A DNA stretch of 35,980 nucleotides from Erythrobacter sp. CCH5-A1 (GCF_001557115.1 NZ_LSKQ01000098.1:1-35980), one strand, 5' to 3'. Positions 1 to 9,097 are shown, counted from the first letter of the stretch. Program-made: numbers and translations. The notes: generated by a model from the sequence alone, not told the origin.

Positions 1-1692
1 GTGGCGGTAAAGGACGGGCTGATCGCGGCAGTGGGCCGCGTGACGGGCAGCGCTGCGGAGGAAATCGACGCAAGCGGCAAGGTCGTCGCCCCCGGCTTTG
101 TCGACATCCACACCCATTATGACGGGCAGGCCACATGGGACCAGGAAATGGCCCCCTCGAGCTGGCACGGGGTCACCACGGTCGTGATGGGCAATTGCGG
201 CGTCGGCTTCGCGCCCGCGCGGCCCGACCGTCACGAATGGCTGATCAGCCTGATGGAAGGGGTCGAGGATATCCCCGGCACGGCGCTCGCCGAGGGCATG
301 ACGTGGGAGTGGGAGACCTTTCCGGAGTATCTCGATGCGCTCGAAAAGCTCCCCCGCACGGTCGACGTCGGCACCCACGTCCCCCACGGCGCGGTGCGGG
401 CCTATGTGCTTGGGGACCGCGAGCAGCCGGGTGCCGTGCCCACGGCTGACGACATCGCCGAAATGAGCCGCATCGTCGAGGAAGGCGTGCGGGCGGGCGC
501 GCTGGGCTTCTCGACCTCGCGCACGGTGCTCCACAAATCGGTCGACGGCGAGCTGGTGCCCGGCACCACCGCCACGGCGGAAGAACTCATCGCGATCGGC
601 AAGGCGATGGGCCGCGCCAAGGCGGCGGGCGGCTACGCCGTGTTCGAAATGGCGAGCGATCTGAAGCGCGAGTGGAACGAATTTGACTGGATGGGCCAGC
701 TCAGCCGCGAGGCGGGCATCCCCGTCACCTTCGCTGCGCTGCAATCCATCGCCAAGGAACTGCCGCTCGACGAGCAGATCGCCGAAATGCGCGCCCAGAA
801 CGACAATGGGGCGAACATCGTCGCCCAGATCGCGCTGCGGGGCAACGGGATCATCATGGCCTGGCAGGGCACCGTCCACCCCTTCCGCTTCCGCCCGAGC
901 TGGATGGCGATTGCCGATCTGCCTTGGGAGGAACAGCGCGCAAAGTTGCTCGACCCGGCGTTCAAGGGGCAGCTGCTCGCCGAGCCCAACGACTACACCG
1001 ACGCGCCCAAGGACATCGGCGGGGTGGTGATGGCGATCAGCATGGGCTGGAGCCTGCAATACGAAATGGACCCCGATTTCGACTACGAACCGGGCCCCGA
1101 TGCCAGCATCAACGCCCGCGCCGCCGCCGCTGGGGTTGCCCCTCAGGAATATGCCTATGACCTGCTGTGCGAGGGCGATGGCACGGGGTTCATCTACCTG
1201 CCGATCCTCAACTACGCGGACGGCAACCTCGATTTCCTCCATCCCCTCCAGCACGCCGACGACACGGTCAACTCGCTGTCGGATGGCGGCGCGCATTGCG
1301 GGACGATCTGCGACGCGGCCTCGCCGACCTTCATGCTCGAACACTGGGTGAAGAGCCGCAAGCGGGGCGCGACGATCACGCTCGAGCAGGCGATCAAGCG
1401 TCAATGCCGCGATACGGCGCGGCTCTACGGGCTGGAGGATCGCGGAGTGATCGCGCCGGGCTATCTCGCCGATCTCAACGTGATCGACATGGACAAGCTC
1501 AAGCTCGGCAAGCCGTGGCTCGCCTTCGACCTCCCGGCCGGCGGCAAGCGTCTGTTGCAGAAGGCGGACGGCTATGTCGCGACAATCAAGAGCGGGGTCG
1601 TCACCTTCCGCGACGGTGTCTGGACGGGCGCAACCCCGGGCGGGCTGATCCGCGGGCCGCAGCGCGTCGAGCTGGCCGAGGCGGCGGAGTAA
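1..1692 (+). CDS. N-acyl-D-amino-acid deacylase family amidohydrolase (5' truncated)
   Basis: 563 residues are visible, and the gene very probably begins before the window. Family members normally carry about 20-30 further residues (a short beta-sandwich strand) before the 'GLIAAVG' segment that opens here, so the initial GTG is likely an internal codon. The metal-binding HTH motif (DIHTHYDGQ, about residues 36-44) is present, as is the cysteine of GNCGVGFAP (about 65-73), which bridges metals in D-aminoacylases. A late DGGAHCGTICDA block supplies the usual distal Asp/His. Known relatives hydrolyse N-acyl-D-amino acids in the cytoplasm. The middle histidines found in true D-aminoacylases appear replaced (FEMASDL where a His-containing strand is expected), so substrate and metal count are uncertain. 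It converges on the DUF2855 gene with a 12-nt gap. Confidence 0.85.
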   Translation: MAVKDGLIAAVGRVTGSAAEEIDASGKVVAPGFVDIHTHYDGQATWDQEMAPSSWHGVTTVVMGNCGVGFAPARPDRHEWLISLMEGVEDIPGTALAEGMTWEWETFPEYLDALEKLPRTVDVGTHVPHGAVRAYVLGDREQPGAVPTADDIAEMSRIVEEGVRAGALGFSTSRTVLHKSVDGELVPGTTATAEELIAIGKAMGRAKAAGGYAVFEMASDLKREWNEFDWMGQLSREAGIPVTFAALQSIAKELPLDEQIAEMRAQNDNGANIVAQIALRGNGIIMAWQGTVHPFRFRPSWMAIADLPWEEQRAKLLDPAFKGQLLAEPNDYTDAPKDIGGVVMAISMGWSLQYEMDPDFDYEPGPDASINARAAAAGVAPQEYAYDLLCEGDGTGFIYLPILNYADGNLDFLHPLQHADDTVNSLSDGGAHCGTICDAASPTFMLEHWVKSRKRGATITLEQAIKRQCRDTARLYGLEDRGVIAPGYLADLNVIDMDKLKLGKPWLAFDLPAGGKRLLQKADGYVATIKSGVVTFRDGVWTGATPGGLIRGPQRVELAEAAE

Positions 1693-1704
1693 CCCGCCCG
1701 CAGG

Positions 1705-2787
1705 TCAGGGCTCGATCACGATCCCCTTGGCCGGGTCGATCTGCCCGGCCACCATCGTGGTGAAGACGTCGCGCGCGGCGTCGAGGCCCTTGTGGCGTTC
1801 GATGGCGATGGTGCCTTGGGCAGCCTTGAGGAACTCGCGCCAGGCGGCCGCGACCAGCTTGCCGCCTTCCTCGGCCCCATGCGCCTTGAAGAAGGCGACC
1901 GCGTGGTCGGGAGCGAAGAACAGCTGCGGCTTGGGGCCGGGCAGCGGGTCGTTCTTGCCGAACACCGAACGCGCCTCAATGTGCGTCGCGCCGACCAGCG
2001 CGGAATGGGCCAGCGCATCCTCGAAATGGCGGTGGATGTTCGCCAACAGCTCGGCGTTCCCGGCGAAGTCCACGCTGACGCTGCGCAGGACGGGCACGCG
2101 CCCCAGATCGTCATAGGCGACGACCGCGTCATAGAGCCCGCTCGCCTCGACGAAGGCGACATTGCCCTTCGAGGTCAGCCCGATCCGCTTCACCTGCGGC
2201 GAGGATTGCCGCGCGACGCTCGCCAGCCCCATCGCGGTCTTGGACGAGGCGCTGGTGACCACCAGCTGCTCCGCGCCGAACCAGCCTTCCCCGCGCAGGA
2301 AGTATTCGATCAGGAAGCCGGTGCGGAACAGGGGGCCGAAGATCATCCTCTCCGCCTCGCGCGCGGGATCGTGCTCGGGGTCGGCGGCAAGGCGGGTGTA
2401 GCTGTTGTAGACCGGGCTCATCGGCTGGCGGTGCGCGGCCATGTCGGTGAAGCCCCCGGCGCTCACCCGCCCGGGGAGCACATCCAAATGGCTCGCCATC
2501 GGCAAGTAGCCATAGACCCGCTCGCCCACGGCAATGTCGGGGTAGCGGCTCTCGATCACCCGCGCGTGGCCCCACATCGGCACAATGCCAAGGCCCTCGG
2601 GCGCGGGGAAGAAGTCCCAATACTTGAACCCGTCGCCCACCACCGCATAGGTGACGTTATTGGCGGTGACCGAGAAGCTCTCGATGGCAAGCCGCACCTC
2701 GCCATCGCCGAGGGGCGCGAGCGGCCCCTCGGCCAGCGCGGCATCGGTCAACGCATCCTTGCGGACATGCACTTCGGTGGCGTTCAT
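1705..2787 (-). CDS. DUF2855 family protein
   Basis: A 360-residue protein with the DUF2855 layout. The N-terminal half resembles the GroES-like part of medium-chain dehydrogenases (GEVRLAIESFSVTANNVTYA, then a GERVYGYLP strand). The C-terminal half is Rossmann-like (VVTSASSKTAMGLA, about residues 175-188). It may therefore be an NAD(P)H-dependent oxidoreductase relative, but no substrate is known to me and catalytic zinc ligands are not evident. The ATG at 2787 is preceded by a strong AAGGAGGGGAGG ribosome-binding region, which supports this start. It lies 39 nt downstream of the small exported protein gene on the same strand and may be co-transcribed with dnaN. Confidence 0.75.
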   Translation of the reverse strand: MNATEVHVRKDALTDAALAEGPLAPLGDGEVRLAIESFSVTANNVTYAVVGDGFKYWDFFPAPEGLGIVPMWGHARVIESRYPDIAVGERVYGYLPMASHLDVLPGRVSAGGFTDMAAHRQPMSPVYNSYTRLAADPEHDPAREAERMIFGPLFRTGFLIEYFLRGEGWFGAEQLVVTSASSKTAMGLASVARQSSPQVKRIGLTSKGNVAFVEASGLYDAVVAYDDLGRVPVLRSVSVDFAGNAELLANIHRHFEDALAHSALVGATHIEARSVFGKNDPLPGPKPQLFFAPDHAVAFFKAHGAEEGGKLVAAAWREFLKAAQGTIAIERHKGLDAARDVFTTMVAGQIDPAKGIVIEP

Positions 2788-2826
2788 CGCCCTCCCCTCC
2801 TTCTGTCTCGCGTCGCCGCCGCGATC

Positions 2827-3189
2827 CTAGTTGGACCCCGCGCCCAGTCTCTCGCCAATCGCGGTGAAGCGGTTGCCGAAGTCGCCAAAACGAGCGAGGC
2901 AGGCAGGCTCGAAGGCTTCTATCTGTGCCGGTGTCAGCGCTCTTGAGCGCGCGATCATGGCCTCGTCGATGGTGGTGCCGGTCTGGCCTTCATAAAGGCC
3001 GCTGAACCATGCGGTCGCCAGCATCAAGCCGTTGCGCTCCTCGTCTTCGGCGGCGATGCCGATCCGGTAGGTCGCCCAGATCGCGCAATCGAGATTGTCC
3101 TGCGGCGTGGCGGTCTTCGCGACGGCCGGGCAGGCCAGCATCGCGCCCCCCGCAGCCGCCGCAAGGAGAGATGCGCGCACGCCCGTCAC
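2827..3189 (-). CDS. small exported protein of unknown function, coupled to dnaN
   Basis: A 120-residue protein starting at a GTG that overlaps the dnaN stop codon (GTGA, 3186-3189), so its translation is probably coupled to dnaN. The N-terminus is a typical Sec signal peptide: a short hydrophilic start, an Ala/Leu-rich core, and cleavage probably after AVA near residue 24. The mature part has two cysteines (NLDCAIW and EPACLARF) that could form a disulfide in the periplasm. I recognise no domain. The gene is read as real because of the coupled start, the coherent signal peptide and a full open frame. Confidence 0.7.
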   Translation of the reverse strand: MTGVRASLLAAAAGGAMLACPAVAKTATPQDNLDCAIWATYRIGIAAEDEERNGLMLATAWFSGLYEGQTGTTIDEAMIARSRALTPAQIEAFEPACLARFGDFGNRFTAIGERLGAGSN

Positions 3190-4313
3190 ACCCGCATCGG
3201 CATCAGCACGTAGAGCGCGCGGGCCTTTTCGTTCTCGCGGATCAGCGTCGGCGCGCCGGCGTCGGCGAGGTGGAGTTCCACCGTGTCGCTGTCGATCTGG
3301 CCGAGGATGTCCTTGAGATAATTGGCGTTGAAGCCGATCTCGAGCCCTTCGGCGCGGTATTCGGCGGCCAGCTCCTCGGCCGCTGTGCCGTTGTCGGGCG
3401 AGGTGACCGAGAGCGTCACGCGGTCGTTATCCAGCCCGATCTTGACCGCGCGGGTCTTCTCGGTGGCGATGGTCGCCACGCGGTCGACACCGGAGAAGAA
3501 CAGCTTGGGATCGACCTTCAGGAGCTTGTCATTGGCAGTCGGGATCACTCGGCTGTAATCGGGGAAGGTCCCGTCGATCAGCTTGGAGGTGAGCACCACC
3601 CCGCCCTCGCCGCCGAGGGTGAAGCGGATCTTGCTGGCGGAGAGATCGATCAGCACGTTGCCGTCCAGCGCTTCTTCAAGCAGCTTGCGCAACTCGCCCA
3701 CGGCCTTCCTGGGCACGATCACGTCGGGCATCCCGGCGGCGCCTTCGGGCCGCGGGATCGTGAAGCGCGCGAGGCGGTGGCCGTCGGTGGCGGCGGCCTT
3801 GAGCAGCGGCTCGTCCTCGTCGGTGACGTGGAGGAAGATGCCGTTGAGGTAGTAGCGCGTCTCCTCGGTCGAGATCGCGAAACGGGTGCGGTCGATCAGC
3901 TCGGCGAGCAGCCGCGCCGGAACCTCGAAGCTGGTCGGCAAGTCGCCCTCGACGATCACCGGGAAATCGTCGCGCGGCAGGGTCGGCAGCTTGAAGTTCG
4001 AGCGGCCGGCCTTGACCTCGAGCCGGTTCTCGCTGGTGGTGAGGCTGACCTGGCTCCCCTCAGGCAGCTTCCTCGCAATGTCGAACAGCAGGTGCGCCGA
4101 AACGGTGATCGCACCGGGCTGGTCGACCGACGAGGCGCTCATCGTCTCGACCACCTGGAGGTCGAGGTCGGTCGCCATCACCCGCACGCTGCCACCGGCA
4201 TCGGCGTCGATCAGCACGTTGGAAAGGATGGGGATGGTGTTGCGGCGCTCCACCACGGATTGAACATGGGAAAGGCACCGCAGCAGCGTCGCGCGTTCGA
4301 TCGTGGCCTTCAT
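3186..4313 (-). CDS. dnaN: DNA polymerase III subunit beta (sliding clamp)
   Basis: 375 residues, the normal length for the beta clamp. The start MKATIERATLLRCLSHVQSV, the internal LIDGTFPDYSRVIP motif of domain 2 and the C-terminal LMPMRV (the family's usual MP(M/L)R end that lines the protein-binding pocket) identify it. The clamp forms a dimeric ring round DNA and tethers Pol III and other clamp-binding proteins at the replication fork. It is not next to dnaA here. Instead it precedes an exported small protein with a 4-nt overlap, and fabG ends 166 bp upstream behind a likely terminator. dnaN therefore probably has its own promoter in that gap. Confidence 0.97.
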   Translation of the reverse strand: MKATIERATLLRCLSHVQSVVERRNTIPILSNVLIDADAGGSVRVMATDLDLQVVETMSASSVDQPGAITVSAHLLFDIARKLPEGSQVSLTTSENRLEVKAGRSNFKLPTLPRDDFPVIVEGDLPTSFEVPARLLAELIDRTRFAISTEETRYYLNGIFLHVTDEDEPLLKAAATDGHRLARFTIPRPEGAAGMPDVIVPRKAVGELRKLLEEALDGNVLIDLSASKIRFTLGGEGGVVLTSKLIDGTFPDYSRVIPTANDKLLKVDPKLFFSGVDRVATIATEKTRAVKIGLDNDRVTLSVTSPDNGTAAEELAAEYRAEGLEIGFNANYLKDILGQIDSDTVELHLADAGAPTLIRENEKARALYVLMPMRV

Positions 4314-4450
4314 CGCTTGTCCCTATCGGTCCTGATTGTTGCGCGAGGGGAGAGGAATCGCCCCCAAGCGCCGGAAAGTTCCCGAAACCTTAGCGCAGGC
4401 GAGGATACGGGCAAGCAGGCGCAATTGCGAGGGGCACTTACGTTGGGGAT

Positions 4451-4472
4451 AAGGGGGCGCTCAGGGCCCCCT
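4451..4472 (-). terminator. candidate intrinsic terminator after fabG
   Basis: Read on the minus strand just after the fabG stop, GGGGGC and GCCCCC form a 6-bp stem with a 7-nt loop, followed by a short TTAT. The position, directly between fabG and dnaN, fits a terminator that separates the two transcripts. The T-tract is short, so efficiency is uncertain. Confidence 0.5.
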
Positions 4473-4479
4473 GACGCGC

Positions 4480-5238
4480 TCAGAGCATCGCCATGCCGCC
4501 GTTCACGTGCAGCGTCTCGCCCGTCACGTAAGCGGCCTCGCGGCTGGCAAGGAAGGCGACTGCGGCGCCGATCTCGGCGCCTTCGCCCATGCGGCCCATC
4601 GGGATGCGGCCGTTGATCGCGGCCTGCTGCTTCTCGTCCAATGCGGCGGTCATCGCGGTGCGGATGAAGCCGGGGGCGACGCAGTTGGCGGTGATCCCGC
4701 GGCTGGCGACTTCCTGCGCGAAGGCCTTGGTCATGCCGGTGAGACCGGCCTTGGCCGCGCAATAGTTCATCTGGCCCGGATTGCCGGTCGCGCCCACCAC
4801 GCTGGTAATGTTGACGACGCGGCCGAAGCGCGCCTTCATCATCGGCTTGGCCGCGCCGCGCATCAGGCGGAAGGCGGCTTCGAGGTTGATGCGGATCACC
4901 TGATCCCACTCCTCGTCCTTCATCCGCATGCCCAGATTGTCGCGGGTGATGCCGGCATTGTTGACGAGGATGTCGATGCTGCCGAGCGTGTCGAGCATCG
5001 CCGGGATAAGCTCCTCGACCTGGGTCTGGTTGCCCAGATCGCAGGTGATCTCGACATGGCCGTCATGCTCGTGGGCATAGGTGTCGTTGAGCTCGTCGCG
5101 GAAGGCGCGCAGTTTGGCCGCGTTCGAGCCCGACAGCGCCAAGCGCGCGCCCTGCGACGCGAGCGCGTGGGCGATGCTCGATCCGATCCCGCCCGATGCA
5201 CCGGTGACCAGCGCGTTCATGCCTTGAAGTGAAAACAT
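4480..5238 (-). CDS. fabG: 3-oxoacyl-[acyl-carrier-protein] reductase
   Basis: 252 residues, a classical short-chain dehydrogenase. The cofactor motif TGASGGIG lies at residues 12-19, followed by NNAGITRDNL (FabG-characteristic), a catalytic Ser in NITSVVG and the YCAAK active-site Tyr/Lys. The C-terminus (VTGETLHVNGGMAML) is typical of FabG. It reduces 3-oxoacyl-ACP to 3-hydroxyacyl-ACP with NADPH in fatty acid elongation. AAGGA about 9 nt before the ATG supports the start. It is the third minus-strand gene after fabD and an intervening beta-propeller gene. Confidence 0.95.
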   Translation of the reverse strand: MFSLQGMNALVTGASGGIGSSIAHALASQGARLALSGSNAAKLRAFRDELNDTYAHEHDGHVEITCDLGNQTQVEELIPAMLDTLGSIDILVNNAGITRDNLGMRMKDEEWDQVIRINLEAAFRLMRGAAKPMMKARFGRVVNITSVVGATGNPGQMNYCAAKAGLTGMTKAFAQEVASRGITANCVAPGFIRTAMTAALDEKQQAAINGRIPMGRMGEGAEIGAAVAFLASREAAYVTGETLHVNGGMAML

Positions 5239-5314
5239 CGTCGCATCCTTGCCCGCAATTCAAGCCGCCCCTCTGCGCTGCCCGCGCGCGAGGGTCAACG
5301 CCGGGGATTGAGGT

Positions 5315-7243
5315 TCACGGGGCAAAACTCGCCCGCCGCCGCTCGGTTATGGCCGTGCCGGACAGCTGGCCCTCGACCAGTTCGTAGCCCATCAGCGCGA
5401 ACACCCGCCCGCCGGTGAAGATTGGGCGGGCATTGCCGTACCAGTCGACGCAGGAGGCCTTGCAATTGTCGCTCTGCGAAAGTCTGGGCGCGGCGGCGAG
5501 TTCGCCCAAGGGGGAGAGTTTGCGCGCGGCGCGGCGCAGGAAGGTGATCGCCGAGCCCGAGCCGAGGAACTCCCCGCCATCGCGCGCCTCCCCGCGGGTG
5601 ACCGGCAGGCCGAGCACGCCCGAGGCGCCGTCGGCGCTGCCGGGATCGGGGCGGAAGAAGAAGGCCTGGCTGCGCGTCTCGCCCTCGCCCGCGGCGGCGA
5701 GGATGTGAACATCCTCGAGCTTGGCGGTGCCCGCCAGCGACAGCGCCGAGAAGCCCAGCCCGTCACCGCGCGCCGGGCCGATCGCGATCGCGTCCTGGCC
5801 CATGCGGTCGAAGCGAGTGACCCCGTGGGGAATCGCGACCTGCTGCACCGCCCCGCCGCCGAGCGGGACGGCATAGACCGTCCCCGTCTCCTCCTCGCTG
5901 CCATAATCGCCCGCGGCATAGAGCACGTAATCGCCGACGAAGCGGTTCTGGAAGCGCCAGCCCTCGGGCTCGGGCAGCTTGCGGTAATCGCCACGCGCGA
6001 GGCTGCCCTTGCCGTTGCCGAAGCGCGCGAAGGGCACGCTGGCGAGCGCCACGCTGCCGCCGCTGACCTCGCCCTCCCACATGCCATCGCCCCCGCCCTC
6101 GCCGCGCAGCAGCACCCGCAGCACGCCCGCGCGCGCGTCCTCGGCGAAGGAGAACTGGTCGACCGGCGCCCCGCTCACCTGCACCGCGCCGGGCGTGCCG
6201 CCTGCGAGGGGGATGCGGTAGAGCTGGCCGGGAACGCCGCGCGCCGCCCGGTTGACGGGATCATCGGTCACGCCCGTCCAGACATAGACCGCCTCGGCCG
6301 ACACGTAGAAGGCATGGCTCCACGTTCCGGCGATGGCGCTCGCGCGGCATTCGAAGCCGGCGGAGAGCTTGCAGCGGGTGACGGTGTGGAGCGTATCGAG
6401 CAGGTAGCGGCCCGAGCGGTAGGGCTCGGCGACCATGAAGTCCTGCGGCGCCACAAGCGGCACGGGCTTGGCATAGGGGCTGCGCTTGCGGATCGCGGGC
6501 AGGCTGTCCTGAAGCTTCTCCCAGTCGGCAAAGACCGGCGTGTAGACCACCAGCTCGTCCCCGATCAGCCGCGAGGCATAGTTCGAGGACGAATAGTAAT
6601 CGCCCGAGCGTAGGTAATGCGTGTCGCGGTAGGCGAGCTTGCCATCGGCGGCGATGTCGAAGCGGTTGATCTCGGTCCCGTCCGAGCCGTAGGAATAGCC
6701 GATCACGATCACCTGCCGCTCGTGAATCAGCATTTCGTCATACCACGTGTCGCCGGGGTCTTTCTTGCCCGGCGGGAAGGCGTCGATCATCCCGGCGGGC
6801 GCGAGCGCGTCGCCGCCGATGCGGATCGTGAACAGCCGCCCGCGGCGCAGGACGACGAGATAGTCCCCCGCCTGCTTGACGATCCCGCCCTCGTCGACGC
6901 CCGCTTCCTGGGTGTTGGTGATGCTTTCGGAGCCGGGCCGCGGGGGTTCGCTTGCAGCCTCGGCGGCGACATCGTAAGCCGGGGGCGCGGACATGACCGC
7001 GGGCATGGTGAGGTACTGTACCTCTGCCTGCTGCCGCTCGAGCCGCACCATCTTGCGGGTGAAGGCATTGAGCGAGGCCCTGTCGGCAAAGCCGCTGAGG
7101 CCTGCTCCGTTCGCCGGGGCTGCGGCGCTTTCCTGAGCGCCCGAGGTTCCGCTGAAGCCGACTGCGGCGATCAGCACCGCAACCAGCGCCAGAACCACGC
7201 CCAAAGACCGCGCCTGATTGCCGCGCGATTGCACCATATCCAT
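5315..7243 (-). CDS. exported beta-propeller domain protein
   Basis: 642 residues. A hydrophobic segment at about residues 14-30 serves as signal peptide or membrane anchor, followed by an Ala/Gly-rich linker. The block GVDEGGIVKQAGDYLVVL (about 115-132) is the hallmark start of the secreted C-terminal beta-propeller family (COG4880-like). The remainder consists of repeated beta-strand blades of the form 'GDELVVYTP', 'GDYVLYAAG', 'GGRVFALMGYEL'. Two close cysteines (NCKASC) lie near the C-terminus. Function is unknown; it probably acts in the periplasm or at the surface as a binding scaffold. The ATG has GGGGAGAGAGG just upstream. Its place between fabD (51 bp) and fabG (76 bp), all in one direction, is unexpected for such a protein. 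Confidence 0.8.
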   Translation of the reverse strand: MDMVQSRGNQARSLGVVLALVAVLIAAVGFSGTSGAQESAAAPANGAGLSGFADRASLNAFTRKMVRLERQQAEVQYLTMPAVMSAPPAYDVAAEAASEPPRPGSESITNTQEAGVDEGGIVKQAGDYLVVLRRGRLFTIRIGGDALAPAGMIDAFPPGKKDPGDTWYDEMLIHERQVIVIGYSYGSDGTEINRFDIAADGKLAYRDTHYLRSGDYYSSSNYASRLIGDELVVYTPVFADWEKLQDSLPAIRKRSPYAKPVPLVAPQDFMVAEPYRSGRYLLDTLHTVTRCKLSAGFECRASAIAGTWSHAFYVSAEAVYVWTGVTDDPVNRAARGVPGQLYRIPLAGGTPGAVQVSGAPVDQFSFAEDARAGVLRVLLRGEGGGDGMWEGEVSGGSVALASVPFARFGNGKGSLARGDYRKLPEPEGWRFQNRFVGDYVLYAAGDYGSEEETGTVYAVPLGGGAVQQVAIPHGVTRFDRMGQDAIAIGPARGDGLGFSALSLAGTAKLEDVHILAAAGEGETRSQAFFFRPDPGSADGASGVLGLPVTRGEARDGGEFLGSGSAITFLRRAARKLSPLGELAAAPRLSQSDNCKASCVDWYGNARPIFTGGRVFALMGYELVEGQLSGTAITERRRASFAP

Positions 7244-7294
7244 GCCTCTCTCCCCATGACCGGCCTTTGGCCGAACGGGAGCAAGACTAACCCA

Positions 7295-8230
7295 TCACAG
7301 GCTTTTGGCAAAGGCCTCAAGGTCTTGCATGGTGACGAGGCTGGTGACTTCGGCCTCCTTGTCGGTGCGGCTCACCATCGGGCCGACCACCTTGCCGCCC
7401 AGCTCGACAAAGCTCTCGACCCCGTCGGCGCGCATCGCCAGCACGCTTTCGCGCCAGCGTACGCGGCCGGTGACCTGCTCGACCAGCAGCGCGCGGGCCT
7501 CGTCGGGGTCGGTGACGGGCGCGGCGGTGACGTTGGCGTAGAGCGGCAGCGCCAGCGCGCCCGGAGGGGTTGCGGCGAGCGCGTGGGCCATCTTCTCGGC
7601 CGCGGGGGCCATCAGCGAGGAGTGGAAGGGCGCCGAGACATTGAGGATCATGCCGCGCTTGATCCCGTGTTCCTTCACCAGCGCCACCGCGCGCTCGATT
7701 GCGGCGGTGTGGCCCGAGATCACGACCTGCGAAGGATCGTTGTCATTGGCGACCTCGCAGACCTCGCCTTGGGCAGCAGCCTCTGCGAGGGCCTTGGCCT
7801 GTTCGATGTCCGCGCCGAGCAGCACCGCCATCGTCCCCTCACCCACCGGCACCGCAGCCTGCATCGCCCACCCGCGCAGCTTGAGCAGGCGTGCAGTATT
7901 GGTCAGGCTGAACGCGCCGATGCTGGCGAGCGCGGTGTATTCGCCGAGCGAATGGCCCGCGACGCAGTTTGCCGTCTCGAGCAGCTTTACCCCGAAATCG
8001 CGCTCCAGCACCCGCAGGGTGGCGATGGCATTGGCCATGATCGCGGGCTGGGCGTTCTCGGTGAGCGTGAGGCGATCCTCGGGGCCCTCGCGCATCAGCG
8101 CAAAGAGGTTCTGCCGCAGCGCCTCGTCGACCTCGCCGAAGACGTCGCGGGCGGCTTCGCTGGCGGCTGCCAGCTCCGTCCCCATGCCGACCTTCTGGCT
8201 ACCCTGCCCCGGAAAGATGAACGCGCGCAT
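7295..8230 (-). CDS. fabD: malonyl-CoA:acyl-carrier-protein transacylase
   Basis: 311 residues, normal for FabD. The N-terminal FPGQGSQKVGMG loop, the nucleophile in GHSLGE (Ser94) and the catalytic His in SAPFHS (His203) are all present. It loads malonate from CoA onto ACP for fatty-acid chain extension in the cytoplasm. It is the first gene of the minus-strand run fabD, beta-propeller, fabG. The start ATG is preceded by a moderate GGCGGGA. Confidence 0.96.
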   Translation of the reverse strand: MRAFIFPGQGSQKVGMGTELAAASEAARDVFGEVDEALRQNLFALMREGPEDRLTLTENAQPAIMANAIATLRVLERDFGVKLLETANCVAGHSLGEYTALASIGAFSLTNTARLLKLRGWAMQAAVPVGEGTMAVLLGADIEQAKALAEAAAQGEVCEVANDNDPSQVVISGHTAAIERAVALVKEHGIKRGMILNVSAPFHSSLMAPAAEKMAHALAATPPGALALPLYANVTAAPVTDPDEARALLVEQVTGRVRWRESVLAMRADGVESFVELGGKVVGPMVSRTDKEAEVTSLVTMQDLEAFAKSL

Positions 8231-8266
8231 TGTCGATCCCGCCTTGCTGTGTTTTGGCGGGCGCCG

Positions 8267-9097
8267 TTACGTCCGCGCGGGCGGGCTGGCAAGGCCGAAG
8301 GGCACAACCCTGTTGGCAGAGGTGTGGCCGATCTCGGCCCGGCCAAGGTAGGGGACGCCCATCCGGTCGCACCAGAAGCGGGCGATTTCCTCCTCGGTCT
8401 GGCCGAATTCGACGTAGTTTTCCGGCACATCGGTGACATAGCCGAGCCTGAGGCCGGCAAGCCGCGGCAGGGTTCCGGCAAGGTGGAAGAACAGGCGGTC
8501 GACCGAATACATGTGTTCGGACACTTCCTCGACCATCAGGACATGGCCGGTGAGGTCGGGCATCATCGGCGTGCCCGCGATCATCGCGAGGGTAATGAGG
8601 TTGAAGGCGGCCGCGGGCGTCACGCCGTCGAGGCTCGGCTCCAATCCGCTGGTATCGCCCTCGAGCCAGCGCAGCACGCGGCGGATCGCCTCCTTGCCCC
8701 CTTCCGAGCGCGCGCTCACCGGCATGTGGCCGTGGACGCTCTGCCCGATGCGCTCGCGGTAGAGCGCGGCGAGGAGGTACCCCGCGTCCGAAAAGCCGAT
8801 ATAGGTCTTGGTCCGCGCCGCGCGGTTCATCTGCGCGACCGCGGCCTCGGCGATGCGGTTCGAGCCATAACCGCCCTTGGCGAACCACACGACATCGAAG
8901 GCCGGATCATTGGCGAATTCGAGCAGCGCGGAGAGCCTGCGCAGATCGTCACCCGCGAAATGCCCCGCGCGCTCGAAGCACTGGTCGTGGAAGGTGACGC
9001 GGTGCCCCGGGAACTCGGCCGCGACCAGCGCCTCGAGCGCGTCGCTCTGTTCGCGGGTGATCGGCGTTGCGGGCGCACAAATGGCGATATTCGTCAT
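8267..9097 (-). CDS. ldcA: LD-carboxypeptidase (muramoyltetrapeptide carboxypeptidase), family S66
   Basis: 276 residues from the ATG at 9097. The open frame extends further upstream, but MTNIAICAPATPIT matches the family N-terminus. The S66 triad is visible: Ser103 in IGFSD, Glu190 in LMVEEVSEH and His258 in EIGHTSANR. GGYGSNR (75-81) is the family's conserved loop. There is no signal peptide, so it acts in the cytoplasm, removing the terminal D-Ala from murein tetrapeptides during peptidoglycan recycling. It is divergent from a Mur-type ligase across 56 bp, which fits a recycling pair because Mpl needs the tripeptide that LdcA makes. No Shine-Dalgarno is visible; a -10-like TAGGCT ends 7 nt before the ATG. 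Confidence 0.93.
   Translation of the reverse strand: MTNIAICAPATPITREQSDALEALVAAEFPGHRVTFHDQCFERAGHFAGDDLRRLSALLEFANDPAFDVVWFAKGGYGSNRIAEAAVAQMNRAARTKTYIGFSDAGYLLAALYRERIGQSVHGHMPVSARSEGGKEAIRRVLRWLEGDTSGLEPSLDGVTPAAAFNLITLAMIAGTPMMPDLTGHVLMVEEVSEHMYSVDRLFFHLAGTLPRLAGLRLGYVTDVPENYVEFGQTEEEIARFWCDRMGVPYLGRAEIGHTSANRVVPFGLASPPART

Noticed and set aside
3009..4616. A 535-codon plus-strand open frame across dnaN
   Set aside because: Antisense to dnaN, with no family resemblance.
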